DNA from: Arenicola marina
Taxonomy: Eukaryota > Annelida > Polychaeta > Arenicolidae
Reading direction: 5' to 3'
Assembly: GCA_964019135.1 (NCBI GenBank)
Contig: OZ025255.1
Span: forward strand, 26,141,708-26,205,707
DNA: 64,000 nucleotides
Shown in pieces: positions 35,816 to 49,544 of the stretch. The notes beneath the pieces were generated by a model. It saw only the letters and a list, made by a program, of their open reading frames with translations. It did no database searches and was not told the origin of the DNA. Positions within the stretch are counted from its first letter, which is position 1; every line of letters begins with the position of its first letter. The position numbers and the translations under genes are program-made.

Positions 35816-36090
35816 ATATATATATGTATATATATATATATATATGGTTCTATTTTCCTGCTGTCACTCGCATCACTTGCCGTATGCCACTTCTCTCTAT
35901 CCCCCCTTTTTTCCCTTCACTCGTTTTACGTCACCTCCTTATTTTACTATTTCTTTTCTATTTCTCTATTTCTCTATGAGATCTCTCGATCGCATCGAGC
36001 CACTCTTTCTCGCTCTCTCCCTCTCTCTGTCGCCCCCCCCCCCCTCTCTCTCTCTTCCTCTCACTCCTTCCTTCTCTTTTACTCTATGCC
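35816..36090. repeat. TA run followed by CT-rich low complexity
   Basis: An interrupted (TA)n run at 35816-35845 is followed by pyrimidine-rich sequence with (CT)n and poly-C at about 35885-36085. No coding content was recognised. Confidence 0.85.
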
Positions 36091-37778
36091 ATTCTTCTTT
36101 ACTCGCCTACGGATTCGGCACCCTCGTCCTCCCCTGGCCCCTCCCTCCCCACACACAATATGGCCCTGCTCTTGGTCCTCGCCGGTCACTGCCAGTCTGA
36201 CTGCGGCTGCGCCCAGCGTAATGAAGCGCAGATATTCTCCACCACACTGCTGACACGGCCGGAAGGAAGGGCCCATTTCGCACATGACCCGGCAGCACAG
36301 GGCCCCTTAAATTGACCCTCATTCCCTGGAATACCCTCAATTACAAAGTGGCCCCTGTTGACGAGATATCCCGCCGGTCGTCTATCTTCGGGATAGCTCA
36401 GTCAATGACCAGCCTTAATGCCGCACAGAGTAGAGCTATTCAGTAATGCCATTAAAGAAGAACAACAAACTGATGTCATGACGGCTGGCTTCATTTCAGA
36501 AAATATTATTCTAAAAATACTAAAACAAGACTTATTAAGGCATTTATCGCACCCACGTGCCTTTTAGCGTGAATATACTGTACCCAGGAAATAACGATCA
36601 ACATAACAGGAAGCAGTTCATGTATGTTGTGTGCATCCTTGCCTTTCAAGTTTACCGTCAGTGCAAAGTTGACAATGTTTCCATTCTCTATGTTCTCCAA
36701 TAGCATCTAATCATTCACAGTATCAAAATATGATTGTAGTATTATAATAATTTCTAGCGGAACATAAAACCTAAGTATCCATAAAACATCTTCTTCGCGG
36801 TCTAATTAGAATATATATTGTAACAACATTATTTTTTCATAATTGTGTTAACTATATCAGCCACAATGCTACAATGGTTCTCTACTTTAGGTTTAGGTCT
36901 TTGTATATAACCTAACTTCTTTGGCACTGTGACGAAGGAATCTTAAACTTGAAGCTCCCCTGATATTCTCCATGTTAAAGCATCCTCGTGCGGCGCTCCA
37001 CAATAGCACGTCGATTGAACATTCATCTGATGCTTATAATTTGACCCTTTCCTCTTCCCTTTCTCTTTTATCTCTAGTTCAAGGATTATCCGATATGTTT
37101 GTGAGTAAAGCTTTCAATTAATAAACCCATTATTTGTAGGAACCTCGTTCCATGACTACAGGGCCTCAGAAAGGCAAATATCCTGCATTACAGTGCCGTA
37201 GGGCGCGTCCTTGTCTTTAATCGTCAAGAAAGGACCAGCCATCAAAATTTGCATATTGTTCATTCCAATTAGCAAACAACGCATTCAGGCTAATAATACC
37301 CTATTATGCCAAGAAAAAAATAGTACAACCTGACAAATGAAATAGGAAATAGTAATCATCATACAATTATACCCTATTAGGTTTACACATTTTGCATATT
37401 CAAAGCACTAGTTATCAAGGTATGGAAGTCAACCGGTGATATTTACTATTTCTTCGTTATTGTATTAACAATTAAGTGCATGCACTCAGCAGCAGCTCTG
37501 TAATGTGTGCGCTACGAGGAGTGGGATGTCGGGGTGTATCCCGGAAGGAATGAGGACCATCATTTACAAGGCAGAGAGTCGTATGCTGACATCTGCCGTA
37601 AAGGGGTCCGAACATTTGACGACACCGCGGAGTGCGATAAGGCGCGTGATGCTTTCTGGTCCCCTCGGCCATTACCCTCGCCATGTCGCCTTGCGCTTGA
37701 CTACCCGACAAATGGGTCCCACGCAAGGAAGACCGGAACCTGGGGTCAGGCTGAACGATTCAACCTTACACACGCATA

Positions 37779-38170
37779 GGAGAAGGAGGAGGCGGAGGAG
37801 GAGGCGGGGGGAGGAGGAGGAAGACGAGGATAAGGCGGAGGAGGTGGAAGAGGAGGAGGAGGCGGACAAGGAGGAGGAGGAGGAGGAGAAGGAGGAGGCG
37901 GAGGAGTAGGAGAATGAGGAGGTGGAGGAGGCTGAGGAGGAGGAAAAGCCTGAGGAATGGAAGTAGGAGGAGGAGGAGGGAGAGGAGGAGGAGGAGGAAT
38001 AGGAGGAGCAGGAGACGGCGGGGGAGGAGGCGAACGAGGCAGAGGAGGAGGAGGAGGAAGCGGAGGAGGAGGAGGAGGAGGAGAAGGAGGCAGAAGGGGA
38101 GGAGGAGGAGGAGGAGGAGGAGGAGGAGGAGGAGAGACAGGGGAATGGGGGAGGAAGGTGAGGAGGAGGG
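37779..38170. repeat. Purine-rich (GGA)n tract
   Basis: About 390 bases almost wholly of A and G on the plus strand, built from gga and gaggag blocks. Frames here give only poly-Glu, poly-Arg, poly-Gly or, in reverse, poly-Ser and poly-Leu. Such tracts can form triplex DNA. Confidence 0.93.
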
Positions 38171-38308
38171 ACCTGTCGTATTGCGGGACTGAACCCAGAC
38201 ATATGTCACAGGGTTTAACGTCCTGTTTGGGATCACGTGCGGATGACCGTGACTACGAGATGGACAAGTTTATCACTGAATTAGCCAGGGTGCAGAACGA
38301 TGGGATGG

Positions 38309-38540
38309 GTTGGGGGATTGGAGCGATGCAACTATCTTTATTTAGAATCATTATAATTATATGAACCTATATTTCACTGAATTAATGACCAGAAATTTCC
38401 GGATAAGAACCGCTTGTTCAGCAAGTTGGGGGATTGGAGCGGTGGAACTATCTTTATTTAGAATTATTATAATTATATGAACCTATATTTCACTGAATTA
38501 ATGACCAGACAGTTCCGAATAAGAATCGCTTGTTCAGCAA
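38309..38540. repeat. Tandem duplication, 2 x 116 bp
   Basis: 38309-38424 and 38425-38540 match with few differences. Both start gttgggggattggagcg and end cttgttcagcaa(a). Confidence 0.9.
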
Positions 38541-39057
38541 AGTTATCGTTGTTGTGTCGATATTTATTGCGAATACGAATTCCAGTTCGAATCCTTCACC
38601 GCCCGTGAATGACATTTAATGATCAAACTTCAATGCAGTTACTGGGCAACGACAAATATTGGTGTTCTATTAAGCGCTTTACAACGGTAACAACGATAAA
38701 AAACTCTATTTTCTAATCATTTTGGGATATCGGACACCAGGATATACCCATCTCATATTGCTCCCAATGTCAGAGGGATGGAAATTCTGTCTTGGTACTT
38801 ATCATAGCCCTGTGTGTGGTGATATAGGCGAGATCAAGGGTGGAGTGGAGAAACGCGCCCAAAATCTGCCGCTCACTCTCCAGTCTCCTAGCGACCATGG
38901 ACATGATATATTTACATTGCGCACTAACTCGTCCACCGAGAACCCCCCCCCCCCCACACACACACACACTCCTCCCCCAACACACACACACAAACTTATT
39001 GTACTTCAGGCGACCAAACAGAGAGAGGTACTCGACCAAGTCAAGAGTCCTACACCC

Positions 39058-39120
39058 TGGGGCGGTACCCATAAACCACACGTAGCTTACACACGAAAAC
39101 TGCGCTTTCGTCTTAGCCTC
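39058..39120 (-). mobile_element. Solo end of a MITE-like element
   Basis: About 63 bases match the right end of the 43518-43768 element read on the opposite strand, including ccacacgtagctt, acacgaaaa and cttagcctc. Confidence 0.5.
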
Positions 39121-40235
39121 TTGGGTTCGCAGTAGTCGGAATCAAAATGCAGAACTTGCGTTTATCAGAATGTTGACACTTTCTTTATTCGGTAAATTCA
39201 TCCCCTTGTTGAATGTTGGAATATTTTGGATCCGATAATCGCTCGACAAATTTTCCGCTGAGCTACACGTCGGCCAACACGTAGGCAATAAGCAATTATG
39301 CCTTTGCCGAAATTCGCAATCGCTCAGAAGGGACTTAATCGGCACCGCCAAGAGGGGCAGAGGAGTCACCCCTCCGTTGTTCATAGAAATCGAGCCTGGT
39401 CAATCAGAGGATGAGGCTGTTTAATAGAGGATTATGCGCATAGCACCCCCTCCCCCCCACCTCCCCCCGCTCCCTCCCCCCTCTTCCCATCCCATTTGCC
39501 TTGTAGCGACATATCACAGCCACGGCATCGCCGACAGCGCATCACTTATATGATACATGCCAGTGACGAACCCGGCGATGTTGTTCTGCCATGACCCCTC
39601 TGCCTCCTTGTGGTGAACGGCCTAAGCCTCCTACCAGGCTGGGTGGTCTCTGATACCGCCCGATAATACAGGTCGCGGTCACTGAGACGCTGTCCTCACG
39701 CAATGCACGCCCAGTATGTATCTCCCCCGTGCAACGCACACCAGCCGGAGAAGGGGGAAGTAGAGGATGGGGGGCGGGGGGGGGGCGGTCACAAAGGGCG
39801 CGCAAAGGTCGTTAAATGGGAAACCTATCCTTGTCTCGGCAGAATAATCTCCGTCGCTTACGGCCACAGCAAATCGTCCCCAGTGCCCTAATAAATGACG
39901 GTGGGGGGGGGGGGGAGGGGGGAGAGGGGGTTCAAGAACAAAGGCGCGTCTAGGTCAGCGGGGAGCTCTGGGGACAGGGGGTGACCGACATGGATGGCGT
40001 TATCGGGAGACATACAGCGCATGACAAGGTGAAATGGTGCCAGGAGACACCACCGCGGTCACGAACCTGGTTTATACGTGGCGGGAATACCCGCACATAC
40101 AGATACATGCAATGGACCGATGGGATGTAGTTGTGGATTGTGCTTAGGGGGAATCAGTCGAGCCAGCGAAAAGCGCACGCGGAATTCGATTTTGCAGTCC
40201 AGTGGCATAGACAAATACATAGACTAGTACGTTAA

Positions 40236-40455
40236 AATGGAGTTGATGGATGCACCAATAGAGTTTGCTGATGGAGTTAAATGCATCCATAAAATTAGTT
40301 GATGGAGTTACATGCATCCATAGAACTAGTTGATGCAGTTAAATGCATCCATATAATTAGTTGATGGAGCTAAATGCATCCATAAAATGAGTTGTTGGAT
40401 TTAAATGCATCCATAAAATTAGTTGATAGAGTTAAATGCATACATATGATTAGGC
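40236..40455. repeat. Minisatellite of 31-bp units, about 7 copies
   Basis: The unit contains gttgatggagttaaatgcat then ccataaaatta. The 31-base period is seen between starts at 40270 and 40301. Confidence 0.92.
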
Positions 40456-41574
40456 GACTTTTGTTGTTTTGAGAGAATCGTGACCCGGGTAAAACGATGG
40501 TTAAATATAATTGTAAGACAACTTCAGATATGGTGGAGTGGCCTTCAACCGGCGTCGTAGAGGTATAGCGTGCGAGCAAGAAACTGTGATAAGAGCCAAT
40601 GTTGATCATCCCTCTGTACAGCGGCAAGGTTGCCTCTCAACTTCAGTAGGCTTTAAAGCAATATAGTCGGTATGTTATTGTATTACCAATCTCTTTTCCA
40701 TGTCAAATAAGTATATTATATCTTGATTTAAATCCTGAAAGTCTGTGGGCTATCCGAAGATAAGCAAATGGGAGAAGCAGAAGTTGGTGACCGGCTTTAT
40801 ATCCCTGCACGCCTGTTCGTTGTTACGGTATTCTGTGGGATGTTGAGCGCGGCCCGCGTTCACGTCCGTGCGCAACATCAACGGCCGTCCATATGTGTGT
40901 TTATTTGACTGCTTAACTTTGTTTATTTCCGAAACATTATGTGATACATTGTCGCTCAGACATAACATGAGCGAGATTTCCACAGTAACGACTTCCGTCA
41001 ATTCAGACAGTTCCAGCGATTTCCTAGCTCTTCACCTGGATCTTACGTCGATTTGTTTTTCCTACTTCTCATTTTATTAATGTGAGTCTTAGGGAGGTGA
41101 GTGTGTAATTATCGGCTTCAGCTGTATAACATATTGGTTGCGCCGGCCAAGGTGAGGCAGGGTAAGTGACTTCGTCAGTGCGTCATTGGGACAGACTGAC
41201 ATTTGATTCCAATAAGACTCGGGTAGACCATCGAGACCGGCAGTCGTCCGGCTCTAACCGGGGTAAAGGTCAACAATTATTCAATTAGTGACGTCACAAC
41301 TCCCAGGGTCTTGCCGGGGATGTGATTTAGAGCCAGAAACTTCCGCAATATCATAGAGTGCCGTAGAGAACCGTAGAGAACCTTAGAGAACCTTAGAGCC
41401 ATTTACAGAAGGAAGTCTTTAGCAATTGATCGATAGCCGATGGGCCGCATCCGGAGTGATAGATCACTGTCCAGAGCTTTGTCGTCTAACATTAGCATTC
41501 ATGGACCGAGATAGTCTTGACTTCCGCCATTAGGTAACCAAGATAGACGTCTGATCTTCACTCCGACCTAGACA

Positions 41575-43070
41575 ACTGATACATCCATAATGCACACTCA
41601 ACTGATCCATCCATACTGCACACTCAACTGATTCATCCATAATGCACACTCAACTGATTCATCCACAATGCACACTCAACTGATTCATCCATAATGCACA
41701 CACCACTGATCCATCCACAATGCACACTCAACTGATCCATCCATACTGCACACTCAACTGATTCATCCATAATGCACACTCAACTGATTCATCCATAATG
41801 CACACTCAACTGATTCATCCATACTGCACACTCAACTGATCCATCCATAATGCACACTCAACTGATCCATCCATAATGCACACTCCACTTAGAGCCATTT
41901 GCAGAAAAAAGTCTTTAGTAATAAATCCATCCATAATGCACACTCAACTGATTCATCCATAATGCACACTCAACTGATTCATCCATAATGCCCACTCAAA
42001 CGATCCATCCATACTGCACATTCACGTAATGCATCCATAATGCACACTCTACTGATTCATCCATAATGCACACTCAACTGATCCATCCATAATGCACACT
42101 CGGCTGATTCATCCATAATGCACACTCAACTGATTAATCCATACTGCACACTCAACTGATCCATCCATAATGCACTGAACTAATCTATCCATAATGCACA
42201 CTCAACTGATCCATCCATAATGCACATGCAACTGATTCATCCATAATGCCCACTCAAATGATCCATCCATACTGCACACTCACGTGATGCATCCATAATG
42301 CACACTCAACTGATCCATCCATAATGCACACTCGACTGATCCATCCATAATGCACACTCTACTTAGAGCCATTTGCAGAAAGAAGTCTTTAGTAATAAAT
42401 CCATCCATAATGCACACTCAACTGATCCATCCATAATGCACACTCAACTGATTCATCCATAATGCCCACTCAAACGATCCATCCATACTGCACATTCACG
42501 TGATGCATCCATAATGCACACTCTACTGATTCATCCATAATGCCCACTCAACTGATTCCTCCATACTGCACACTCAATTGATTAATCCATAATGCACACT
42601 CAACTAATTCATCCATAAAGCACACTCAACTGATCCATCCAGAATGTACACTCAACTGATCCATCCATAATGCCCACTCAACTGATTCATCCATACTGCA
42701 CACTCAACTGATTCATCCATAATGCACACCCAACTGATTCATCCGGAATGTACTCAACTGATTCATCCATAATGCACACTCAACTGATCCATCCAGAATG
42801 TACACTCAACTGATTCATCCATAATGCACACTCAACTGATTCATCCATAATGCACACTCAACTGATTCATCCAGAATGTACTCAACTGATTCATCCATAA
42901 TGCACACTCAACTGATCCATCCATAATGCACACTCAACTGATCCATCCATAATGCACACTAAACGGATCCATCCATAATGCACACCCAACTGATTCATCC
43001 ATAATGTACACTAAACTGATCCATCCATAATGCACACTCAACTGAGCCATCCATAATGCACACTCAATGT
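41575..43070. repeat. Minisatellite of 26-bp units, about 57 copies
   Basis: The unit reads ctgatccatccataatgcac plus actcaa. A higher-order duplication of 474 bases links 41887 to 42361 and 41991 to 42465. Two non-unit inserts, starting acttagagccatttgcagaa, lie at about 41887-41930 and 42361-42404. They match flanking DNA at 41390-41425. Confidence 0.95.
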
Positions 43071-43261
43071 ATGAGGTAAAATCGCATAATTAGAAATCGC
43101 CAAGGCAGAATGGTGTCATGTTCCTATAAGAAAATAGGTCGAAAAGTGACATGTGATATCTATCCTACACGACATAATTATTGGCATAGTGGGCGCGAAT
43201 CACCGAAGAAAGCCTGACGTTTCAACCACCGGACCAGTGGTCCCAGCAGGTGACATCAGTT

Positions 43262-43500
43262 CACTTCCGGTATCAACATTCCGCGGAACAATGCGCCATT
43301 GGGTGCATTTATTGGGTAGCCCGGGCATATCCCCGTTTATTCATCCGTATACGTACCTCCCGACACTTCTTTCACCCGGGTCGGGTGGGAGCACATTCAT
43401 TCGGCATACCGATCGTCTCCCCGTTCAAAACAGCACGGTACATTCGGCTAATTGACAGACTAGGCTGGTTTCGTTGCCCCTAAATGCACCGAACATGACC
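43262..43500 (+). repeat. Single-copy relative of the 75-bp unit family
   Basis: Contains gggtagcccgggcatatccc, tacctcccgacacttctttc, cattcattcggcat and gttcaaaacagcacgg. All recur in the same order, with changes, at 53470-53700. The first half resembles the 75-bp unit at 2281-2880. Confidence 0.65.
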
Positions 43501-43517
43501 GTTGGGTATGCCGGGCC

Positions 43518-43768
43518 CTGGGGCCGTATTCATAATCGCCACTTAGGCTACGCCACTAAACTTAGCTCTAAGTGAAAGATTTGTCGAACGATTATCGGGG
43601 TTCAAAATACATAAGTAGTCACCCGAGAGGTGAATTTTCCGAATTAAGAATGTGCTAAAATTATATCAAAGATTATTTCTTGATCTAGAGCACCACCACG
43701 ATGAGCTAGTGAGGCTAAAACGTACTTTTCGTGTGCAAGCTACGTGTGGATTATGAATACCTCCCCTG
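43518..43768. mobile_element. MITE-like element with imperfect inverted ends
   Basis: The left end ctggggccgtattcataat and the right end, read in reverse, caggggaggtattcataat match at 16 of 19 positions. The element is 251 bases with no coding capacity. No convincing target-site duplication was found, so the superfamily is open. Confidence 0.5.
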
Positions 43769-45015
43769 ACCCAAGGAAATGCGCCCGTTGTTATTGTAAA
43801 CGGCGGCCAGACCACGTGATGGCACTCACGGGGCCAGCTGACGGGTCGATAGCCACTACCACGCCCGAACAAGGAAACTTGCTCTCAAGTTGAGAACGAT
43901 AAGGCGGATTAAGTCTCTAAACAGACAGACTCATTGATGCGATATATCCCGAGGGAGCTCATTACAATCGGAGGGAGTGCAGGAGAATGTTGTCTAAGGT
44001 CTTTACATAAAACCAGTAGCTTACACAGATGGTTGCCGTTAGGATACCCCGCTCTAGCTCGGGCACCTTAGGTACATTCGACATGAGGCTCACTGGTTGT
44101 TAGGGGTCGCCATCTAGCTGAAGCCATCATCAACCGGCCAATATCGTGCTCAGTAAATGAAATGTATGCTCTTCGGTGCATAGTCGTATTTCGGCATTTG
44201 TTATCGTCCAAACTGGACAACCAATAAAAAAAAACGCCTGTGGCATAACCGACAGATGTGACCCTCACCCGACTATGCCACAAAAATTGTATTTCACATT
44301 TTATGACTCCATCAACCTCTCTTCCCCCTACCCACCCACAACGTCCCACCCCACCCCACATAACCAGGCACAATGTTTTCGGGTTTTAATAGTTCAGCCA
44401 TCTAGGCGACGCTGCTCACAAATATGCCTAGGTTCAATGAAAAAAGTCGACTTAAAAATCCGTATGAGTATCGACATACGAACATAGACCACCAATATAA
44501 AGGTTTGATATAAATACAGTCTGTCTGGATAAATGGTCTCGGTTAAAAGCTGTGTTATTGGCGGGTCTCTTTCGCCGTTGCCCAGTCCTGTCGTGGTTAA
44601 TGTACCAGTTTAAGTGGACGCCAATAGCACCAAATCTGTCAGCCCACGAACCAAGCAATGTCTGCTGGGTGAATTATCTTAATCTATAACAAAGCCCGCC
44701 GTGTCTGAATCATTTCGATATGGGGCTGGGACACATCATTCAAGTGTTCAGATCGAAAGATGAAATATCGGCCGCAAGAGTGAGTCAGGAGTGGTGTGGA
44801 TGGTGTGGGTGGGCTGCACATGGCGCGGGGGAGTGGGTGGGTGTGCGGGGGGGGGGGCAGGCTACCTCCACTGTCGGTATAACCCACACCCACGCATATA
44901 CCGTATCTCCAGGCCCTACACGGGTGAATGTTCACTGCGCAGGGCAAAATGTACGGACCAATCACTCGCAGGACGAAATTGACATACTTTAGAACTGGAA
45001 AGCAGTAGATAAGCG

Positions 45016-45160
45016 TTAGGGAGCGAGTGGAAGGAATGGGAGGAGGGGGGCTGGAGGGTAGTGGGGATGCTGCCGGCAGTTCTGATACGTTAGGGAGCGG
45101 ATGGAGGGAATGGGAAGAGGGGGGCCGGAGGGTAGTGGGGATGCTGACGGCAGTTCTGAA
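45016..45160. repeat. Tandem duplication, 2 x about 73 bp
   Basis: Both copies start gttagggagcg and contain gagggtagtggggatgctg. The offset is 73 bases. Confidence 0.9.
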
Positions 45161-46366
45161 CGTGGACGTGGATGCATTCAACCTCGAACGGAATCAGATC
45201 CTGTCTCGTCACGTAACGGGACATTCCTCCTGGCCGCGCGGAGATTCTCCTTGGCGTCCGCCACCTCTCACCCGGGTTTACGCCATTAGTCATTTTTCAC
45301 GCCCAGATTCTCGGGCTTTGGGAGCGTCTTTACACTTTGGGCAATCCGAATGTGGTAGAAAGAGCTACCCCCCCCCCCCCCCACCACCCCACTCCCATCC
45401 CCATTCCCCCTAACGCTCCGCTTCCTCATTCACCTCGTGAGGTTTGCCTGTGAAGAACATGGACTATATGGCAGCTCTACAGAGAGTGGTGGAGCCCTAC
45501 ATCGCTACGACACAGCTGCCGGAATTCAAAGCGATGAAAAAAATTAGTGTATATATATATAAGGATGGCTGTCTTAGAGCCGACTGGTCCCTCGGGGGCG
45601 GTTGTGTCGGAACAGATTTGACCCACGCCGATGTTCGGGAGTGCATAAGCTAAAAGAAAACACTGTGTACCTTGAAAGGAAGCCCGAATAGCCCCACGAT
45701 GAGCTCTCTCACCGCCAGTTTTTGATAAAGGACAAAATAGATGCTGCAAAAATATTTTCTCAAGTGTAGTAATACTGATAAAATTTGAAGGGTGAAGAAT
45801 TCCACTAATATGATTACGATATCCTCATTTTAAGAACATGGATCTCGGCTATTTAAATAATCGCATCAGCCCTTGAACTGATAGGACGCAGCATTTGAAT
45901 GCGCCTCTTCGTATGAACTCTTATGCAAGTTACTGGGAGTTTTGCAGTTTTCAGGACACCATAATAAGCGTGATTAATCAGAAAAAGATCCTTAACGGTA
46001 AATCGGTAAAGTAATTGCATGAGGCCGCATTTATTGGAAATTTGTGATAATGGGGAATAATCCTTCTTCGTGCAATGAGATATTTTGATACCGAAATAGC
46101 AAAAAGTTGGTGATATTATGACCACGGAAAGTCAATCCTTAACCGGGCACGGCACGGTAACCATCGATAAACGTGAATGTTCGCGGCGTAGTTTTACGCA
46201 ATATTCCTAAATGAAAACCTCTCATCATAGTTAGAAAAACCGTCACGAGTTGTGAGCGATAATTAGATAAGAACATAAGGAAGATGATGTTACAGCCTGG
46301 CTCTGAGCGGTGACGTCAATACAGAGGTTACAATACCAGGCCTTGCCAACGAGCTTTCTTTCCCTG

Positions 46367-46381
46367 CCGGTAGATGGCGCT
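46367..46381 (+). promoter_or_regulatory. CTCF-like motif
   Basis: Reads CCGGTAGATGGCGCT, one mismatch from the CTCF consensus. A weaker AGGTGGCGCT-type site follows at 46579-46593 on the same strand. Confidence 0.35.
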
Positions 46382-48640
46382 GGGCTCTGCCTTTCATCGA
46401 TTGAGGAAATGAGGAAGGTTAAGCATCAAGTAATCCAATGATCGAGACCGCTAAGCCTCATGGGACTGGGACAAGACGCCGACCACGTGCCGTTTTAGTT
46501 CCAGGCCTCCCTCCCCACAGCTGTAACGTTGGCAACGGCACCCGCGTGAAACACGCATTCACACCATTACTCTTTTATTCGGTAGGTGGCGCTCTCGCCT
46601 TCTCGCTCCCCGCTGATGTTGCAGCTTGCAGATCTTACTTCTCGAGAGGCATCAAAACAGTGAAATAATTTCCGCTAGTTGGTAAAGTGATCGCTTTCTG
46701 GTATGGAAGGGGAAAGGAAATGGCCTTCTTTCGGTTGAGCAACGGCACTGTCCGCTTAGTACACGTATCCGAATTTATGGCTTAGCTGGGCCAGGTGTTA
46801 TTGGTCGCAAGGTGGCGGATACCTCGATTTTTGTGGGCGCATACGAGAATAATGTAAACATAGCGTGTGACTGATATCTCAATTTGGATATCATGATAGG
46901 TCCAAATGATGTTCCATACCTTTTCAATGGGCGGGTACCATGTTGGGTGGCAATGTATCAACTGCTGAGCATCCCATATGGTTTGCTTACGTCTACAAGA
47001 TACATGGCTTGTCTTTCTCTCTGTCTCTATCACCCTCCCTGCAGTGTGGTATAATGCTACGTAATGCAATGCAACGATATGTACTGCAATGTTCGATGCG
47101 TAGCTTGTATCGATATATCCTACAATGTGACTATACATAATGCCATTCGCACTGAAACGACACTATTTACTATGCATAAAGAGTTTAACTATGCGCCAAA
47201 ACGTATTATAATGGGTTTTGGTTCATACAATTTAGGCGTCCCTTGCGTTACAAACCCAGATGAGAAGATACTTCAGGTTATTGCCTGGGACATCACCCAA
47301 CAGTCTATAAATTTAAGTTGCATCTTAACGTAATCCAATGTCGTAGCGAACATAAATCCTATGATTGAACGCCTATTAATTACACTGATAACGCATATTC
47401 AGACCCAGAAGGCAAATAGAATCGCGGATCGTCCCGTATCAAATAAACATTGAGCCAGCATCACACAAATACAGCGCCATCTTGGTTTTTCACTCGAGGC
47501 GCAATCTTCACCACAGACTACGCCACTGCCGCAAGGGAAGATGATATAATTGGGGAGGATATTATGGAGGCTTCCTATAAGCGAAACACAATCCAGAATT
47601 CTTCCGGCAGCGACGCAATCCAGATTTCCCTAGATACATGTAACGAAAGGTCCCCGAGAGTGCAATTCTGCCCTGCCTGTGTCTAAACAATAGCAAAGTT
47701 CAAATGCAATATCCTTCCTTCTTGTTCATCTAACCGCATATTAAGAAGACGCACCAAGTGGGTATTGGAATCAATGCAGCCCCCGGGGTATGGCGCTCAA
47801 TCAGAGGCATGGCAGAGTGAGCTTTAGAAGCCTTCATAAATGGTCTGCCACAAGGTATATCTGCGATTATGTTCGCCATCGGTCTTGTTGTAGTGAAGGT
47901 GTGTTATCGCTAGATACCATATTTTGCAATAAAGTCTGAATTTCAACACTACCATTTACCACACCAGACATGGATATTTATATTCATTATTCGGTTTTCG
48001 ATTGTAACTATTGGTTTTTGTATTAATTATTCGTAGTCGTATATTTTGTCAAAGAATTTCCACCTAAACTCGAATAATTGAGGTTTTGGGTTTGGTGTGT
48101 GATTTTTTATGTGATAGCTGTGACTAATACATTAAGCTCCTTCTTACCATATGAATTACCCAAGTGAAAACTCGATAAGTGCTTCACTATTAGCTTGCAG
48201 TAAACAAGGAACGGGGACGGTGTGGTGGATCAATGGGGAATTCAGTTCAGGTCTTAGTTGTCTCATTCCTGAAAGAAATGCCCCATATTGCAATGGGATT
48301 ATCACCCCTTCCCCCCTATATGTGCCCTGCTGCAGATGATTACGACATCACAGCTGGCAAGGGGGTGTAGATAGTGGCGATGAATGGGGTAATCAGGGGA
48401 CAGATGGGTGGATAGCATTGCCCATTGCTTGCTCCAACTAAGGTGCCTGGCTCCGATACCAGAGACGTGGCGGCCCCTGCCCTGTGGCTGTCCGCCAGAG
48501 AAGGCCAGTTAGAACCAGAACCATTCGTAATCGATATCGATTGCTTGTTAAAAGTTGTGGTGACATGTTCTTCGATATTATGATGGTATCGTAGAAATGA
48601 AGGAGAACATTGACAACAAATTTTGGTTTTACAGCATTTT

Positions 48641-48668
48641 CATATATATATATATGTATATATATATA
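48641..48668. repeat. Short TA-rich run
   Basis: Interrupted (TA)n run, atatatatatatgtatatat and onward. Confidence 0.85.
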
Positions 48669-49157
48669 CTTGGACCAGTATAATATAATGAATACGAATA
48701 ATCTTGTTGCGGTTTTCTAACAAGTTTGTGTATCTTCCGTGTATCAAATCCATATGACATATTCTCCCATGAATCCACTTCCGTAACATTAGAATAGAAT
48801 CGCAGAGCTCAATCATTGAGCCTCATTGATTCGGGGTCGCATTTGGCTCCTATCTGGGGATGTTTAGCTGCACGCAAACAAAGACCACAGTAGTGTCATT
48901 CGATATCCGCAATAACGAACTAATGTCGTCTCTAGGTGGTATGTATTAAAGAAATGTATTATATTGGCAGTAAACTTTAGGCGTGAGTAATACTTGAGCT
49001 ATGCTGAAACAATGTTTCGACTATACATGGAACAACGACCGGAAAAATGAACTCATATGGGGGACTGAAGTTTCATGACTCTTTAGATTATAATGGTCAT
49101 AATGATGTGGACACTTTGTGTCCCAAATTCAAACATGTTGAAACTTCGGACACAAAG

Positions 49158-49183
49158 TTTCGGTCACTAATTAGTGACCGAAA
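49158..49183. repeat. 26-bp perfect palindrome
   Basis: The 26 bases tttcggtcactaa / ttagtgaccgaaa read the same on both strands. The sub-motif gtttcggtcac recurs at about 49223, and related tttc.g.cac text surrounds it. Confidence 0.9.
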
Positions 49184-49296
49184 ACTTTCCATGATACACC
49201 AGTGAAAAGTTTCAGAAACAAAGTTTCGGTCACAAAGGTTCCGAAACTTAGCTAGATGTATCATGGGCATAAAAGCCCCATCCATGCTTAAGTATT

Positions 49297-49500
49297 TTTT
49301 CCTCAGTCGTGAGTTTGAAATTGACAATCATAGCTGATGATAGGTACAAGTGAGCAGTACGCATTTCTGAAACTGACAACAAAGTGATATGATGCTTTGT
49401 TTTTCCGACATAACGCACGTAGAATACCTGTTTTTATCACACGATTGGATAAAAACAAGAGTGACGTCAGTAAAAGATTGACGCCTGGATCGGTCTATTG
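49297..49500 (+). repeat. Dispersed repeat family B, copy 1
   Basis: Shares ordered blocks with 55476-55692 and with the reverse of 52880-53070. The blocks include gacaatcatagctgatg, ggtacaagtgag, ctttgtttt and gtgacgtcag. Confidence 0.75.
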
Positions 49501-49544
49501 CAAATAGGTGACATGGTTTGAGTAAGAGAAAACACTCGAAATTT

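Noticed and set aside
37672-38364. Poly-Ser, poly-Leu, poly-Arg and poly-Gly proteins
   Set aside because: Translation of the (GGA)n purine tract in different frames.
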